A DNA stretch of 64,000 nucleotides from NCBI GenBank assembly GCA_964515055.1, contig CAZEUG010000006.1, positions 1-64,000 of the forward strand. Reading direction: 5' to 3'. Below the pieces are notes generated by a model. The model saw only the letters and a program-made list of their open reading frames with translations. It made no database searches and was not told the DNA's origin. Position numbers and translations under genes: made by a program. The stretch comes from QAMX01 sp964515055. Lineage in GTDB: Bacteria > Bacillota > Clostridia > Oscillospirales > QAMX01. Shown one piece after another: positions 18,078 to 26,039 of this stretch (position 1 is its first letter; each line of letters starts with the position of its first letter).

Positions 18078-18099
18078 GGTATGAAATTGTTTGCATGGT

Positions 18100-19461
18100 T
18101 TATGCAAGGATAAAGTACTTTTTCAGCAGTTTTTCCGCTTTGTCCTTCATGTTGGAAAGCTCAGACGCATCCGCTTCGCCCAGATAGTACTCGCGCATCA
18201 GCTCGCCGTCCATGGCGGCAATGCGGTCATGGAGCGGGAACCAGTTGTCCATCAGGAAGCAGGCATATCTCTGGAAGCGGAATTCGCCAACCAGGCGGTA
18301 TTCCTTCGAGATCGTATCGACAGCGACCGAGTATTTGTCGCGGATGGATGCAAGAATATCGGTGCGCTCGTTTTCGTGGGCAAACACGATCGTGGAGCAG
18401 ATGTCGGAATTGCGGTTGTGCTCGGTGGAGCCATGGGTATCCGTGGAACCGACAATCGGATGAATCCGGTTTTCACGGTATTCCTCGTAATAGAGTGCGG
18501 TCTGGAAGCCGTTCTGCTCGTAATAGTTTTCCCCGCCCAGTACTTCAAATGCATCAAACGGGTGTTTTTTCATCATATGGCGGAGCAGAGAATCCGGAAC
18601 ATTCCACATATTGCAAATCCAGTACGGGTGGGCAAAAATACCCAGACCGCCGCCTTCACGAATCCGGTCGAACGCCCAGCAGCAGACGGCATACGAGATC
18701 TTGTCCGCATCGGCCGGGCAATCTGCGCATCGGTCGGACGCGGCCAGCTCCTCAATCTGACGACGATACTCCTCTTCATCAATCACATCCGGGGCTTTGC
18801 CGTCAAACGAACGGGTTTCCAGCGCTGCGCCTTTTTCCTTGTAGTTGGAGGAGGTATCCAGCATTCCGTTGACGGAGAATGTACCGCCGGCGTTGACGAT
18901 ATGGACACTGGTCAGCGGCATATGGACTTCTTCGCCCGGAAGGATGTTCAGGTAAAGCGGTGTATTTGCATACGCCTTCTGCGCTTCCAGCGACGGATAG
19001 TAGCGTTGGTGATCAGTGATGACCAGGAAGTCATAGCCGAGCTTCCGGTAATTCGCGCAGACGGTGGCCGGGTCTTCATGTCCGTCGGAGCGGCAGGTAT
19101 GCATATGCAGGTCGCCGCGGAGCGGAATCCGGCAGGCCAGATCGGGATCCAGCGCATACACGGACAGCTGGAACAGGCGGCGTTCTTCGCCCGGACGTAA
19201 GACGCGGACGAAATACTCACACTCGGCCGGTGCGGTAAACTGAATGCGAAGGGTGTTATCGTCTCCGGCGGTGACGGTGTATTCGGTGCCGTTTTGACCA
19301 ACATAGCCACGGGACGTATCTGCATCGAGGCGCAGAACGACAATTCTGTATTCACCGGAAAATTTGGCGTGTTCGCCCAGGCCACGGATGGTAATCTCGA
19401 CAGAGCGGCCAACCGGGAAGACCTTCGGATAAATATCATAGTTGTAGAGCAGTTGATTCAT
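18100..19461 (-). CDS. PHP-domain metal-dependent phosphoesterase
   Basis: The 453-residue protein has an N-terminal beta-rich domain of about 110 residues followed by a PHP domain. Metal-binding motifs are visible as GDLHMHTCRSDG near residue 115, ITDHQ near 149, GEEV, HPYW near 281 and GSTDTHGSTEHN near 340. PHP enzymes hydrolyse phosphoester bonds, but this arrangement is of unknown specificity. It has its own strong promoter, and its stop codon lies about 25 bases before the riboswitch of the P-type ATPase gene, so readthrough transcription into that leader is possible. Confidence 0.85.
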   Translation of the reverse strand: MNQLLYNYDIYPKVFPVGRSVEITIRGLGEHAKFSGEYRIVVLRLDADTSRGYVGQNGTEYTVTAGDDNTLRIQFTAPAECEYFVRVLRPGEERRLFQLSVYALDPDLACRIPLRGDLHMHTCRSDGHEDPATVCANYRKLGYDFLVITDHQRYYPSLEAQKAYANTPLYLNILPGEEVHMPLTSVHIVNAGGTFSVNGMLDTSSNYKEKGAALETRSFDGKAPDVIDEEEYRRQIEELAASDRCADCPADADKISYAVCCWAFDRIREGGGLGIFAHPYWICNMWNVPDSLLRHMMKKHPFDAFEVLGGENYYEQNGFQTALYYEEYRENRIHPIVGSTDTHGSTEHNRNSDICSTIVFAHENERTDILASIRDKYSVAVDTISKEYRLVGEFRFQRYACFLMDNWFPLHDRIAAMDGELMREYYLGEADASELSNMKDKAEKLLKKYFILA

Positions 19462-19521
19462 CGAAACAAATCTCCTTTTTCATTTTGAAAGTTGGAAAGA
19501 TACTGCCTGATACACCTACAT

Positions 19522-19550
19522 ATTATACAGGCTTCCCCTTGATTTGTCAA
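19522..19550 (-). promoter_or_regulatory. Consensus promoter for the PHP-domain gene
   Basis: On the minus strand TTGACA (19545-19550) and TATAAT (19522-19527) are separated by 17 bases. AAAGGAG and the ATG at 19461 follow. Confidence 0.85.
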
Positions 19551-19583
19551 GCAAACATTTTGAATTCTATGCGACTGTTTTGG

Positions 19584-19624
19584 AAAGCTCCTGCCCATTT
19601 TCGGAATGAGCAGGAGCTTTTTTT
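19584..19624. terminator. Terminator hairpin after the ABC exporter operon
   Basis: AAAGCTCCTGC pairs with GCAGGAGCTTT around a 15-base loop. The T run is better on the plus strand (seven T) than on the minus strand, although the neighbouring genes are all on the minus strand. Confidence 0.65.
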
Positions 19625-19628
19625 GGCG

Positions 19629-21803
19629 CTATGCGTTCAGTTTGCTGGTCTGTTTCTGTGCCATCACCAGCTGATAATAAATTCCCTTCTGCTCCAGCAG
19701 TTCCTTATGGGTTCCAACCTCTGCGATGCGACCTTTTTCGATCACGACCAGGCGGTCTGCGTGGCGAAGTGTAGACAGGCGGTGTGCGATCGCGATGGTG
19801 GTACGGTTCTTGACGAGGCGACCCAGCGCCTCCTGAATTTTGCTCTCCGTTTCCGGATCCAGTGCGCTGGTGGCCTCATCGAGAATCAGAATCTTCGGAT
19901 TCCGCAGCACGGCGCGTGCAATCGCCACGCGCTGGCGTTCACCCCCGGAAAGCGTATGGCCGTTTTCGCCGAGCAGTGTGTCATAGCCGTCCTTGAGCTT
20001 CATGATGAAGTCGTGTGCGTTGGCAATTTTGGCGGCGGCTACGACCTCCTCCAGTGTGGCATCCGGTTTCGCATAGCGAATGTTGTCATAGACACTCGCA
20101 GCAAAAAGCAGCGTCTCCTGAAAGACAACGCCGATGTTTTCATGCAGCGTTTTCTGACTGATCTCCCGCAGATTCACGCCGTCAAGGCAGATGGTGCCTT
20201 CATTCGGGTCATACAGGCGCATCACCAGATTGATGAAGGTGGATTTGCCCGCGCCGGAGTGTCCGACCAAGCCGATCATTTCGCCCGGTTTGATTTCCAG
20301 TGAGATGTTTTTCAGGACAGGCTCATAGGAACGGTAGCCGAATTTCACGTTTTCAAACGTCAGGCCGCCGACCGGCTGCAGTGCAACTGGCTCCTTCACG
20401 TCGTCAATCTCCGGTTTTTCATCGAAGATTTCAAACAGCTTGACCAGGCTGGTGATCAGCTGCGCCAATCGGCGCGGCAGGGATGTCATCCAGCGGAGTG
20501 GCTGGTAAATAAAACTCAGGTACAGGTTGAACTGAATCAGCGCGCCGAGCGTCATGCGACCTTCCAGTACCAGTCGGCCACCAAACAACAGCACCAGGAA
20601 TTCTCCGATGCCCACGCAAAAGCTGAGCGGCTGGAAGAGCAGCGCCCAGGTGCGTTCATTGCTGGCAGAGACGCGTGCATAGCGCTCCCTTGCGGTGCGG
20701 AATTTTTCGATTTCCCGTTTCTCGTTTCCGAAGGTTTTCACCACACGGATACCCTTGATGATATCGTGCAGAATGGAGGTGGCGCGGGAGTTGCAGCGCC
20801 ACTGCTTATCGTACCGGCTGTGCATATATCGGTAAAATCCGCGCATACACAGCACGACGAAGGGTATCGGCAGAAAAACAAGGAGCGTCAGGAACGGGTT
20901 GGTCAGCAGCAGCACCACTGTGATGATGATCATCATCAGCGACTGTTCGATCAGATATCTGCCCTGATCGGTCAGGAATTGCTGCACAACATCGGTATCC
21001 GACGTAATTCGCGTCATGAGATCCCCGCTCGTTTTTCTGGACATGGAGGAAAGCGATAATCGCTGCACCTTGTCATAGGCCTGCTTGCGGAGATCATCCG
21101 AAAAGCGGCTGCCGACGCGGTTGATCATGCGGTTGGAGAGAATGTAAATCCCCTCGCCGATGGCGCGTGTCGCGATCATCAGTGCGCCAATCACCAGAAC
21201 GCCGGTGACAGGGTTCGAGAAAAACGCATGGGTGGAAGCATCCGGTGCCAGATAGTGGTCTGTCAGGAGGCGGTTCAGGTAGGGATAGCAGGCGAACAGC
21301 ACGTTCGACAGTGTCAAAATCAGCGAGGAGAGAATCATCGCCTTCAGATGGGGGCGCATCAGCTTCAGGAAGCGGCGCCAGACATAGGATTTATCCACGC
21401 AGAAGATGCAGATATCCATCCCCTTTGCAAGCGGGCGTCCGCAGGTTTCGCAGTGATGCTTTTCCAGGTGAACAACGCGGCTCTCCCGGCCGGTTTCGAG
21501 GTAATAATTGACGACCTTGCAGAGTTCGGCCATATCATCGACGGCGGACATTGTGAAGCGACAAACGCGTAGGTTTTCGCTTTCGTCCTGTGGGTTCAGG
21601 ACGAGTTCCAGCGTGCCGCAGCCGATATCGGTCAGCTGTTTCAGTTCAGCTGCGCCGTCCACGCTGTGGGAAAAGATTTCCCGGCTGTCAATGGTCGCAG
21701 TCAGCTTGCCGTCTGCGAATGACAGGTGCCCGTGGCATGGCTTTCCGTCCGGTGACAAGTCAAAGGCAATCACATTCGTCTCAACAGAAGAGACAGGCTG
21801 CAT
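19629..21803 (-). CDS. ABC half-exporter with zinc-ribbon N-terminal extension (second of pair)
   Basis: The 724-residue product is a half ABC exporter: an extra N-terminal domain of about 140 residues ending in a CxxC...CxxC zinc ribbon (CETCGRPLAKGMDICIFC near residue 118), six membrane helices from about 145 to 440, and an ATPase domain with Walker A GHSGAGKST near 515, signature LSGGERQR and Walker B ILILDEATSALD. The catalytic glutamate is present. It lies 34 bases after the DUF1854 gene and pairs with the ABC protein encoded upstream, probably as a heterodimer. The substrate is unknown. NCBI names similar proteins after cyanophycin clusters, but no cyanophycin gene is present here. Confidence 0.9.
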   Translation of the reverse strand: MQPVSSVETNVIAFDLSPDGKPCHGHLSFADGKLTATIDSREIFSHSVDGAAELKQLTDIGCGTLELVLNPQDESENLRVCRFTMSAVDDMAELCKVVNYYLETGRESRVVHLEKHHCETCGRPLAKGMDICIFCVDKSYVWRRFLKLMRPHLKAMILSSLILTLSNVLFACYPYLNRLLTDHYLAPDASTHAFFSNPVTGVLVIGALMIATRAIGEGIYILSNRMINRVGSRFSDDLRKQAYDKVQRLSLSSMSRKTSGDLMTRITSDTDVVQQFLTDQGRYLIEQSLMMIIITVVLLLTNPFLTLLVFLPIPFVVLCMRGFYRYMHSRYDKQWRCNSRATSILHDIIKGIRVVKTFGNEKREIEKFRTARERYARVSASNERTWALLFQPLSFCVGIGEFLVLLFGGRLVLEGRMTLGALIQFNLYLSFIYQPLRWMTSLPRRLAQLITSLVKLFEIFDEKPEIDDVKEPVALQPVGGLTFENVKFGYRSYEPVLKNISLEIKPGEMIGLVGHSGAGKSTFINLVMRLYDPNEGTICLDGVNLREISQKTLHENIGVVFQETLLFAASVYDNIRYAKPDATLEEVVAAAKIANAHDFIMKLKDGYDTLLGENGHTLSGGERQRVAIARAVLRNPKILILDEATSALDPETESKIQEALGRLVKNRTTIAIAHRLSTLRHADRLVVIEKGRIAEVGTHKELLEQKGIYYQLVMAQKQTSKLNA

Positions 21804-21837
21804 GGCAAATCACCCTTTCTTTTTCCATGTTTCAGAT

Positions 21838-22368
21838 TTAGTAGAGATACGGTTCAATTCGGCGGCGGCTCTTGCTGTCGATGCTCCAGACATCCTCGAT
21901 CAGGTAGCGGTTCCCGTCCACATCGGTCAGGATAATGCGCTTTTCATCCAGCATTTTGATGCTCTTGGACAGGTCCTTCACAGCGAAAATCTTGGCATAG
22001 CTTCCGATTTTGACATCGAAATAGAAATAGCCCATTTTTTCCTTGATGGACAGAATTTCCGTGACCGCCGGACAATAATACCGTTGATCAAGCTCATTGC
22101 GAACAAGTGTCGCCTGTTCCTCCGGCAGCTCTGCCGTATCGCGCAGAATGCCCAGCTCGTGATTTTCCAGATCGGACACCGAGATATGGCAGTAGGGCTC
22201 CGAAAACGGCAGAATTCGCGAAAGTTTCACGCGTTTATGGTCGGTCTCCCCTGCTTTCAGGCAGAGAAAGCCATTTGCATTTTGATAAAACGTCAGCGTT
22301 GACGCATCGAACAGTCCGATGTCGAAGGTCTGATCAGCGCCGACTGGTTCCAGTTGGGTTTGTGACAT
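21838..22368 (-). CDS. DUF1854 protein between two ABC half-exporters
   Basis: A 176-residue soluble protein with the DUF1854 pattern: ELGILRDTAELPEEQATLV near residue 82, LDQRYYCPAVTEI near 105 and FDVKIG near 128. It has no membrane helix or signal peptide, so it is probably a cytoplasmic partner of the ABC pair. The start at 22368 is preceded by AAAAGGAG; an upstream in-frame start at 22410 would overlap the preceding ABC gene. It is 19 bases downstream of one ABC gene and 34 upstream of the other. Its molecular function is not known. Confidence 0.85.
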   Translation of the reverse strand: MSQTQLEPVGADQTFDIGLFDASTLTFYQNANGFLCLKAGETDHKRVKLSRILPFSEPYCHISVSDLENHELGILRDTAELPEEQATLVRNELDQRYYCPAVTEILSIKEKMGYFYFDVKIGSYAKIFAVKDLSKSIKMLDEKRIILTDVDGNRYLIEDVWSIDSKSRRRIEPYLY

Positions 22369-22387
22369 GGCAATACAGACTCCTTTT

Positions 22388-24679
22388 TTAATCCTGACCG
22401 ATGCCGACATGTTTCAGCGCTTCTGCCTGGATTTGATACAGCTTGTAATATTCGCCTTTTTTGCGCATCAACTCCTGATAGCTGCCGTATTCGACAACGG
22501 TTCCGTCTTCGATGACGGCAAGCATATCAGCGTCCCGCAGCGTGGACAGGCGGTGTGCGATGGCGATGGTCGTGCGGCCGGTTTTCAGGCGGGTCAGCGA
22601 TTCCTGAATGCGGCGTTCTGTCTCCGTATCCATGGCAGCAGTCGCTTCATCGAGAATCAGGATTTTGGGATTTTGGATGATGGTTCTTGCGATGGAAATC
22701 CGCTGTCTTTCACCGCCGGACAAGTCCTGTCCGCCGGAGCCGACACGTGTCTCATAGCCATTGGGCAGCTTCATAATGAAGTCATGTGCGCTGGCCGCTT
22801 TGGCTGCTGCGACCACCTCTTCAATCGATGCATCCGGTTTGGCATAGCGGATATTGTCGGCGATAGTGCCCATAAAGAGGTAAATATCCTGTGAAACCAT
22901 CCCGATATTCTGGCGCAGCTGCTTCAGGGACAGCTCGCGGACGTCTACACCGTCGATGGCGATGGCACCGGCCTTTGCATCGTACAGGCGGGCGATCAGG
23001 CTTGCGATCGTCGTTTTGCCTGCGCCGGTCTTGCCGACAATGCCGAGCATGGTGCCCGCTTCGATGTTCAGGTTCAGTTTTTTTATCACCGGTCTGGCCG
23101 GTTCGTATTCAAATTCCAGTTCCCGGATTGTCACGGCACCGCGGAAGTTGTCCAGGACAACCGGATGTTCGGCTTCAACGATATCGGGGTCGGTATCGAT
23201 GATCTCAAACACGCGTTGCGCCGAGTCCACGCACCGCGCCCAGCCATTGGAAATCCAGGAGAGAAAATCGAGTGGCGAATGCAGCATATCCAGGTAGATC
23301 GTGAAGGTCAGCAGTGTGCCGAGGCTCATTTTCCCTCGAACCACCATCACGCCGCCAATGGCAACAATCAATGTGGTAGCGATATACACCATCAGCTCGA
23401 TCAGCGGATAGACCGTCGATGAGGCGTTGTTCAGCTTCAGCTCGGCCTGCATCAGCTTGCCGCTGGCCTTTGAAAAGCGATCCAGCTCTTCATCCTCGCG
23501 GGCAAACGCCTTGATGACACGTTGGCCGTTGATGTTATCGCTGACCATACTGCTCAAATTGGCATTGTACGTCCAGCGCTGATGGTGCAGGCGGTGCCAG
23601 ATGTGGTCTGCCAGTCGGAATACCAGAAAAACAACCGGCAGAGAAACAATGGCGATCAGCGTCAGCTGCCAGTTCATCAGAGCCATCATGACGAGAACAC
23701 CGATCATGGTAACGATGTCGATCAGGCATTCCGGCATTGCCTCCACAAAGAACCAGTAGATGTTATTGGAATCGCGTGTGACGCGTTCCATCAATGATCC
23801 GGTCTGTTTGGAGGAATAGAAGCTGACGCCAAGGCGCTGCATGGTGGTGAAGATTTTCAGCATGATGTCATGAATCACCCACGGCATGATGCCGCCGAGA
23901 ATCCACTGGTAGGCCATGGTGAACAGCATATTGAACAGTCGGATACCGGCGATCACCAGCACCATATAGCCAAGCGAAACCATCAGCTTTGGAATCGGCG
24001 TCAGGTTATCAGGGTTCAGAACCTGGTCATACAGCGTTTTCGTTGAAATCTGAGGGGTGAGCAGTGTAATGGCAGAGCCGACCAGCATGGCCAGGACAAT
24101 GATGCCGACCTGCTTTTTGTAGCCGCCGAAGAACGAAAATAGCCGTTTGATGGTCGAATGACGATCCATGCATTTTGGGCAGATTTTGCGTTCCGGATCA
24201 GGATATCTCCGGCCGCATTTCGGGCAAAAAGGCGTTTCATGGAACGTTTGCCGGACGGTTTCCAGGTTGCCGCCCTCCTTGACCGTATTGAACGCTGTAA
24301 TGAAATCGGCAAAATCAGTATGCAAACCAATGGAAAAACGCGTGACAATTTCATCTTCTCCGTCTTTTTCGGCGATCAGGTAAGCGGTTGAAACGTTTTT
24401 TTCAATTTTCAGCCGATCGATGTCTGCGGCTGGAATGGTTTTCAGCGCATCCAGGCGATACTGGACATCCAGTCTGCGTTTTCCTTTGACGAACTGTTCC
24501 TCGCCGAACGCGAGATACAGTCCCATCCGGTCAAAAGCCATCCAGCAGTTGGTATATGCGCCGTCTGCATCCATATCACCGGTGACAGCATACAGGAAGC
24601 CGCCCGTCTGAATGCCGTTTGTTTCCATCAGCTTCAGAACTTCAGACGGGAGCTTGCCGCTTTGCTGTGGTTTGTTCAT
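22388..24679 (-). CDS. ABC half-exporter with PH-like and zinc-ribbon N-terminus (first of pair)
   Basis: The 763-residue product begins with about 130 residues resembling a bacterial PH-like beta domain, then a zinc ribbon (CPKCGRRYPDPERKICPKC near residue 152), six membrane helices from about 185 to 470, and an ATPase domain with Walker A GKTGAGKTT near 550, LSGGERQR, and Walker B ILILDEATAAMD. It shares its layout with the ABC protein encoded two genes downstream. The ribosome binding site GAAAGGAA precedes the ATG. No good promoter lies between the upstream terminator (24763-24788) and this gene, so its expression may depend on readthrough from the leader ORF. Confidence 0.9.
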   Translation of the reverse strand: MNKPQQSGKLPSEVLKLMETNGIQTGGFLYAVTGDMDADGAYTNCWMAFDRMGLYLAFGEEQFVKGKRRLDVQYRLDALKTIPAADIDRLKIEKNVSTAYLIAEKDGEDEIVTRFSIGLHTDFADFITAFNTVKEGGNLETVRQTFHETPFCPKCGRRYPDPERKICPKCMDRHSTIKRLFSFFGGYKKQVGIIVLAMLVGSAITLLTPQISTKTLYDQVLNPDNLTPIPKLMVSLGYMVLVIAGIRLFNMLFTMAYQWILGGIMPWVIHDIMLKIFTTMQRLGVSFYSSKQTGSLMERVTRDSNNIYWFFVEAMPECLIDIVTMIGVLVMMALMNWQLTLIAIVSLPVVFLVFRLADHIWHRLHHQRWTYNANLSSMVSDNINGQRVIKAFAREDEELDRFSKASGKLMQAELKLNNASSTVYPLIELMVYIATTLIVAIGGVMVVRGKMSLGTLLTFTIYLDMLHSPLDFLSWISNGWARCVDSAQRVFEIIDTDPDIVEAEHPVVLDNFRGAVTIRELEFEYEPARPVIKKLNLNIEAGTMLGIVGKTGAGKTTIASLIARLYDAKAGAIAIDGVDVRELSLKQLRQNIGMVSQDIYLFMGTIADNIRYAKPDASIEEVVAAAKAASAHDFIMKLPNGYETRVGSGGQDLSGGERQRISIARTIIQNPKILILDEATAAMDTETERRIQESLTRLKTGRTTIAIAHRLSTLRDADMLAVIEDGTVVEYGSYQELMRKKGEYYKLYQIQAEALKHVGIGQD

Positions 24680-24762
24680 AAATGAAACCGTTCCTTTCTA
24701 TCAAATTCTGTTGTTTCGGATCCTGCGCTGCAAGTCTGACCGTTTGATCGTGCGGAGCCAAT

Positions 24763-24790
24763 AAAAAAACGGCCGCCGCAGCGACCGTTC
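24763..24790 (-). terminator. Terminator or attenuator after the leader ORF
   Basis: On the minus strand ACGGTCGC pairs with GCGGCCGT around a TGCG loop (one G-T pair), followed by seven T residues. It lies 15 bases after the leader ORF stop and 84 bases before the ABC gene. The bases GAACGGTC at its 5' side (24783-24790) are repeated inside the ORF at 24906-24913, so the 3' arm could pair with the upstream copy and undo the terminator. Confidence 0.8.
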
Positions 24791-24804
24791 AAAAATGCAC
24801 ATAA

Positions 24805-24954
24805 TTAGTCAAGGACAGCCACGCAGGCACCCCGCGATGATACACAGGGCAAATTATATTCAGTTTTGGACACACTTCTGCCTTCCTGATTTGCAGCAGC
24901 AAAAAGACCGTTCAGCACGGAGCAGGCGGAAGCAACATTCGCGAACAGGATCAT
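24805..24954 (-). CDS. 49-residue leader or precursor peptide upstream of the ABC/DUF1854 operon
   Basis: A 49-codon ORF begins at an ATG with GTGAGG 8 bases upstream and lies between a consensus promoter and a terminator, so it is very likely translated. The peptide has a hydrophobic N-terminal half (MILFANVASACSVLNGL), a charged middle (NQEGRSVSKTE) and a tail with two cysteines (LPCVSSRGACVAVLD). The arrangement recalls bmrB in Bacillus subtilis, a leader peptide whose translation controls a terminator before the bmrCD exporter genes. The alternative is an exported or modified peptide. No peptidase domain or modification enzyme is nearby. An in-frame ATG at 24987 lacks a ribosome binding site. 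Confidence 0.6.
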   Translation of the reverse strand: MILFANVASACSVLNGLFAAANQEGRSVSKTEYNLPCVSSRGACVAVLD

Positions 24955-24984
24955 CGGTGGCACCTCACTTTCTATCATCAAAAT

Positions 24985-25002
24985 CATACGATCATTCGTA
25001 TG
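24985..25002. promoter_or_regulatory. Perfect inverted repeat at the start site of the leader transcript
   Basis: CATACGA and TCGTATG flank TCAT, forming a 7-4-7 perfect palindrome about 5 bases downstream of the -10 box, overlapping the expected start point. It could be a repressor operator or a 5' stem-loop in the RNA. Confidence 0.55.
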
Positions 25003-25007
25003 GATTT

Positions 25008-25036
25008 AGTATACCATAGCTCCCTGTTTTTGTCAA
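25008..25036 (-). promoter_or_regulatory. Strong promoter for the leader ORF and ABC operon
   Basis: On the minus strand TTGACA (25031-25036) and TATACT (25008-25013) are separated by 17 bases. Confidence 0.85.
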
Positions 25037-25400
25037 GCCCTAATTGGATTTTTTGTCATTTTTTCGAAAAACGTCCAGAAAGGATGGGAGATGCTCGGCG
25101 ATGATGAATGCGGATGTTGTTCCGTTCGTGTTCATCCATATCCATAAGGCATGCCTGACTGATTGCCCGGCGGAGCCAGATACAAAAAAAGCAACCGCCC
25201 CATTTCACGCTGTCATATGGTTCGAACGACCAGCCCAAGGGAGCAAAAATCCCGCACATGGCGGGACAAGGATTCCTGTCGGATGGAAGAATCACCGGAT
25301 TCCAGACAACAGGAAATCCATTTTCGTGAACCGTGTCGATGTCAAGGGTTACAAATGTCATCGGCTATCTGAGTCCGAAGGGATATACCCATGATACCGA
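25037..25400. other. Intergenic stretch without a recognisable gene
   Basis: About 360 bases hold only overlapping ORFs of up to 116 codons on the plus strand and 101 codons on the minus strand, none with a good ribosome binding site or family resemblance. A small hairpin, CCCGC pairing with GCGGG, with five T residues on its minus-strand side lies at 25244-25267 and could end a short minus-strand transcript. The stretch may be a degraded gene. Confidence 0.5.
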
Positions 25401-25408
25401 AACCCTAT

Positions 25409-25518
25409 GGGTAGAGTGGGTAGAGTAAATCAATGTTTTCTGTAAAGTGTTTTATAAGAAAAAGAATACAATAAGAGAGTTTATGGGAAAATACGGTTTT
25501 TCTCTACCCACTCTACCC
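25409..25518. repeat. 17-bp perfect inverted repeat flanking a 76-bp AT-rich core
   Basis: GGGTAGAGTGGGTAGAG at 25409-25425 is exactly mirrored by CTCTACCCACTCTACCC at 25502-25518. The core between them is very AT-rich, unlike the surrounding DNA. Each arm is itself a tandem repeat of GGGTAGAGT. The left arm is also the end of a 29-codon ORF (25339-25428) finishing LWVEWVE. It could be a small non-autonomous mobile element, a relic of a phage gene or a long regulatory hairpin. No flanking target duplication is obvious. Confidence 0.6.
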
Positions 25519-25530
25519 AACAAAACAAAG

Positions 25531-25561
25531 CACCGGGCAGAGCTTTTGACTCTACTCGGTG
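25531..25561 (-). terminator. Probable tmRNA terminator
   Basis: CACCG and AGAG blocks pair with CTCT and CGGTG around a 7-base loop. On the minus strand the stem is followed by CTTTGTTTTGTT. A second inverted repeat TCCGAACA/TGTTCGGA lies at 25574-25610 between it and the tmRNA 3' end. Confidence 0.65.
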
Positions 25562-25621
25562 TTTTGTCGTTTGTCCGAACAGTATTCCTATGAAGAATGG
25601 TGTGTTCGGATTATACTCTAA

Positions 25622-25969
25622 TGGTGGAGGCGACGGGAGTCGAACCCGTGTCCGAGAGGGCTTTACGAAAGCTTTCTCCGGGCGCAGTCTGTCAATTCAG
25701 TTTCCCGCATCCGAACGGCGGCAGACAGCCTTTCGGATTTGGTAGCTTCATTTTACACAGCATGGGCAAAGCTTACCATGCATGCGTTCACCACAAAAAT
25801 GACGCCCGTTCCGAAGCCGTGGTCCTCTTCGGGCGGACGGCCGCCTATTTAGGCAGCGAGTGCGTAATCTTCGTTATTTAATTTATAACGTTTTGCAGCT
25901 TTTATAGAGACGCCGCACCTCTGCCCGCTTACCGGCGCACAACCTCCCCGTCGAAACCGGTACGCCCCC
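25622..25969 (-). ncRNA. ssrA: Transfer-messenger RNA (tmRNA)
   Basis: tmRNA with SmpB rescues stalled ribosomes and tags their products for degradation. The 5' end GGGGGCG pairs with CGCCTCC before the encoded ACCA 3' end, forming a 7-pair acceptor stem with one G-T pair. The T-arm contains GGTTCGACTCC. The reading frame begins at GCA and encodes the tag AKRYKLNNEDYALAA followed by TAA, which ends in the ALAA degron. The length is 348 bases. The RNA has its own consensus promoter 15 bases upstream. Confidence 0.96.
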
Positions 25970-25983
25970 ATGTGATCTCTGGT

Positions 25984-26012
25984 ATTATATCACGAATCGG
26001 TCCATCTGTCAA
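25984..26012 (-). promoter_or_regulatory. Consensus promoter of tmRNA
   Basis: On the minus strand TTGACA (26007-26012) and TATAAT (25984-25989) are separated by 17 bases, with the mature 5' end 14 bases further on. Confidence 0.9.
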
Positions 26013-26039
26013 GAACCGGGTTTTGTCAGAAAGTGGCGA

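Noticed and set aside
25044..25394. A 116-codon ORF and an opposing 101-codon ORF upstream of the 17-bp repeat
   Set aside because: Neither has a ribosome binding site or any recognisable motif, and they overlap on opposite strands.
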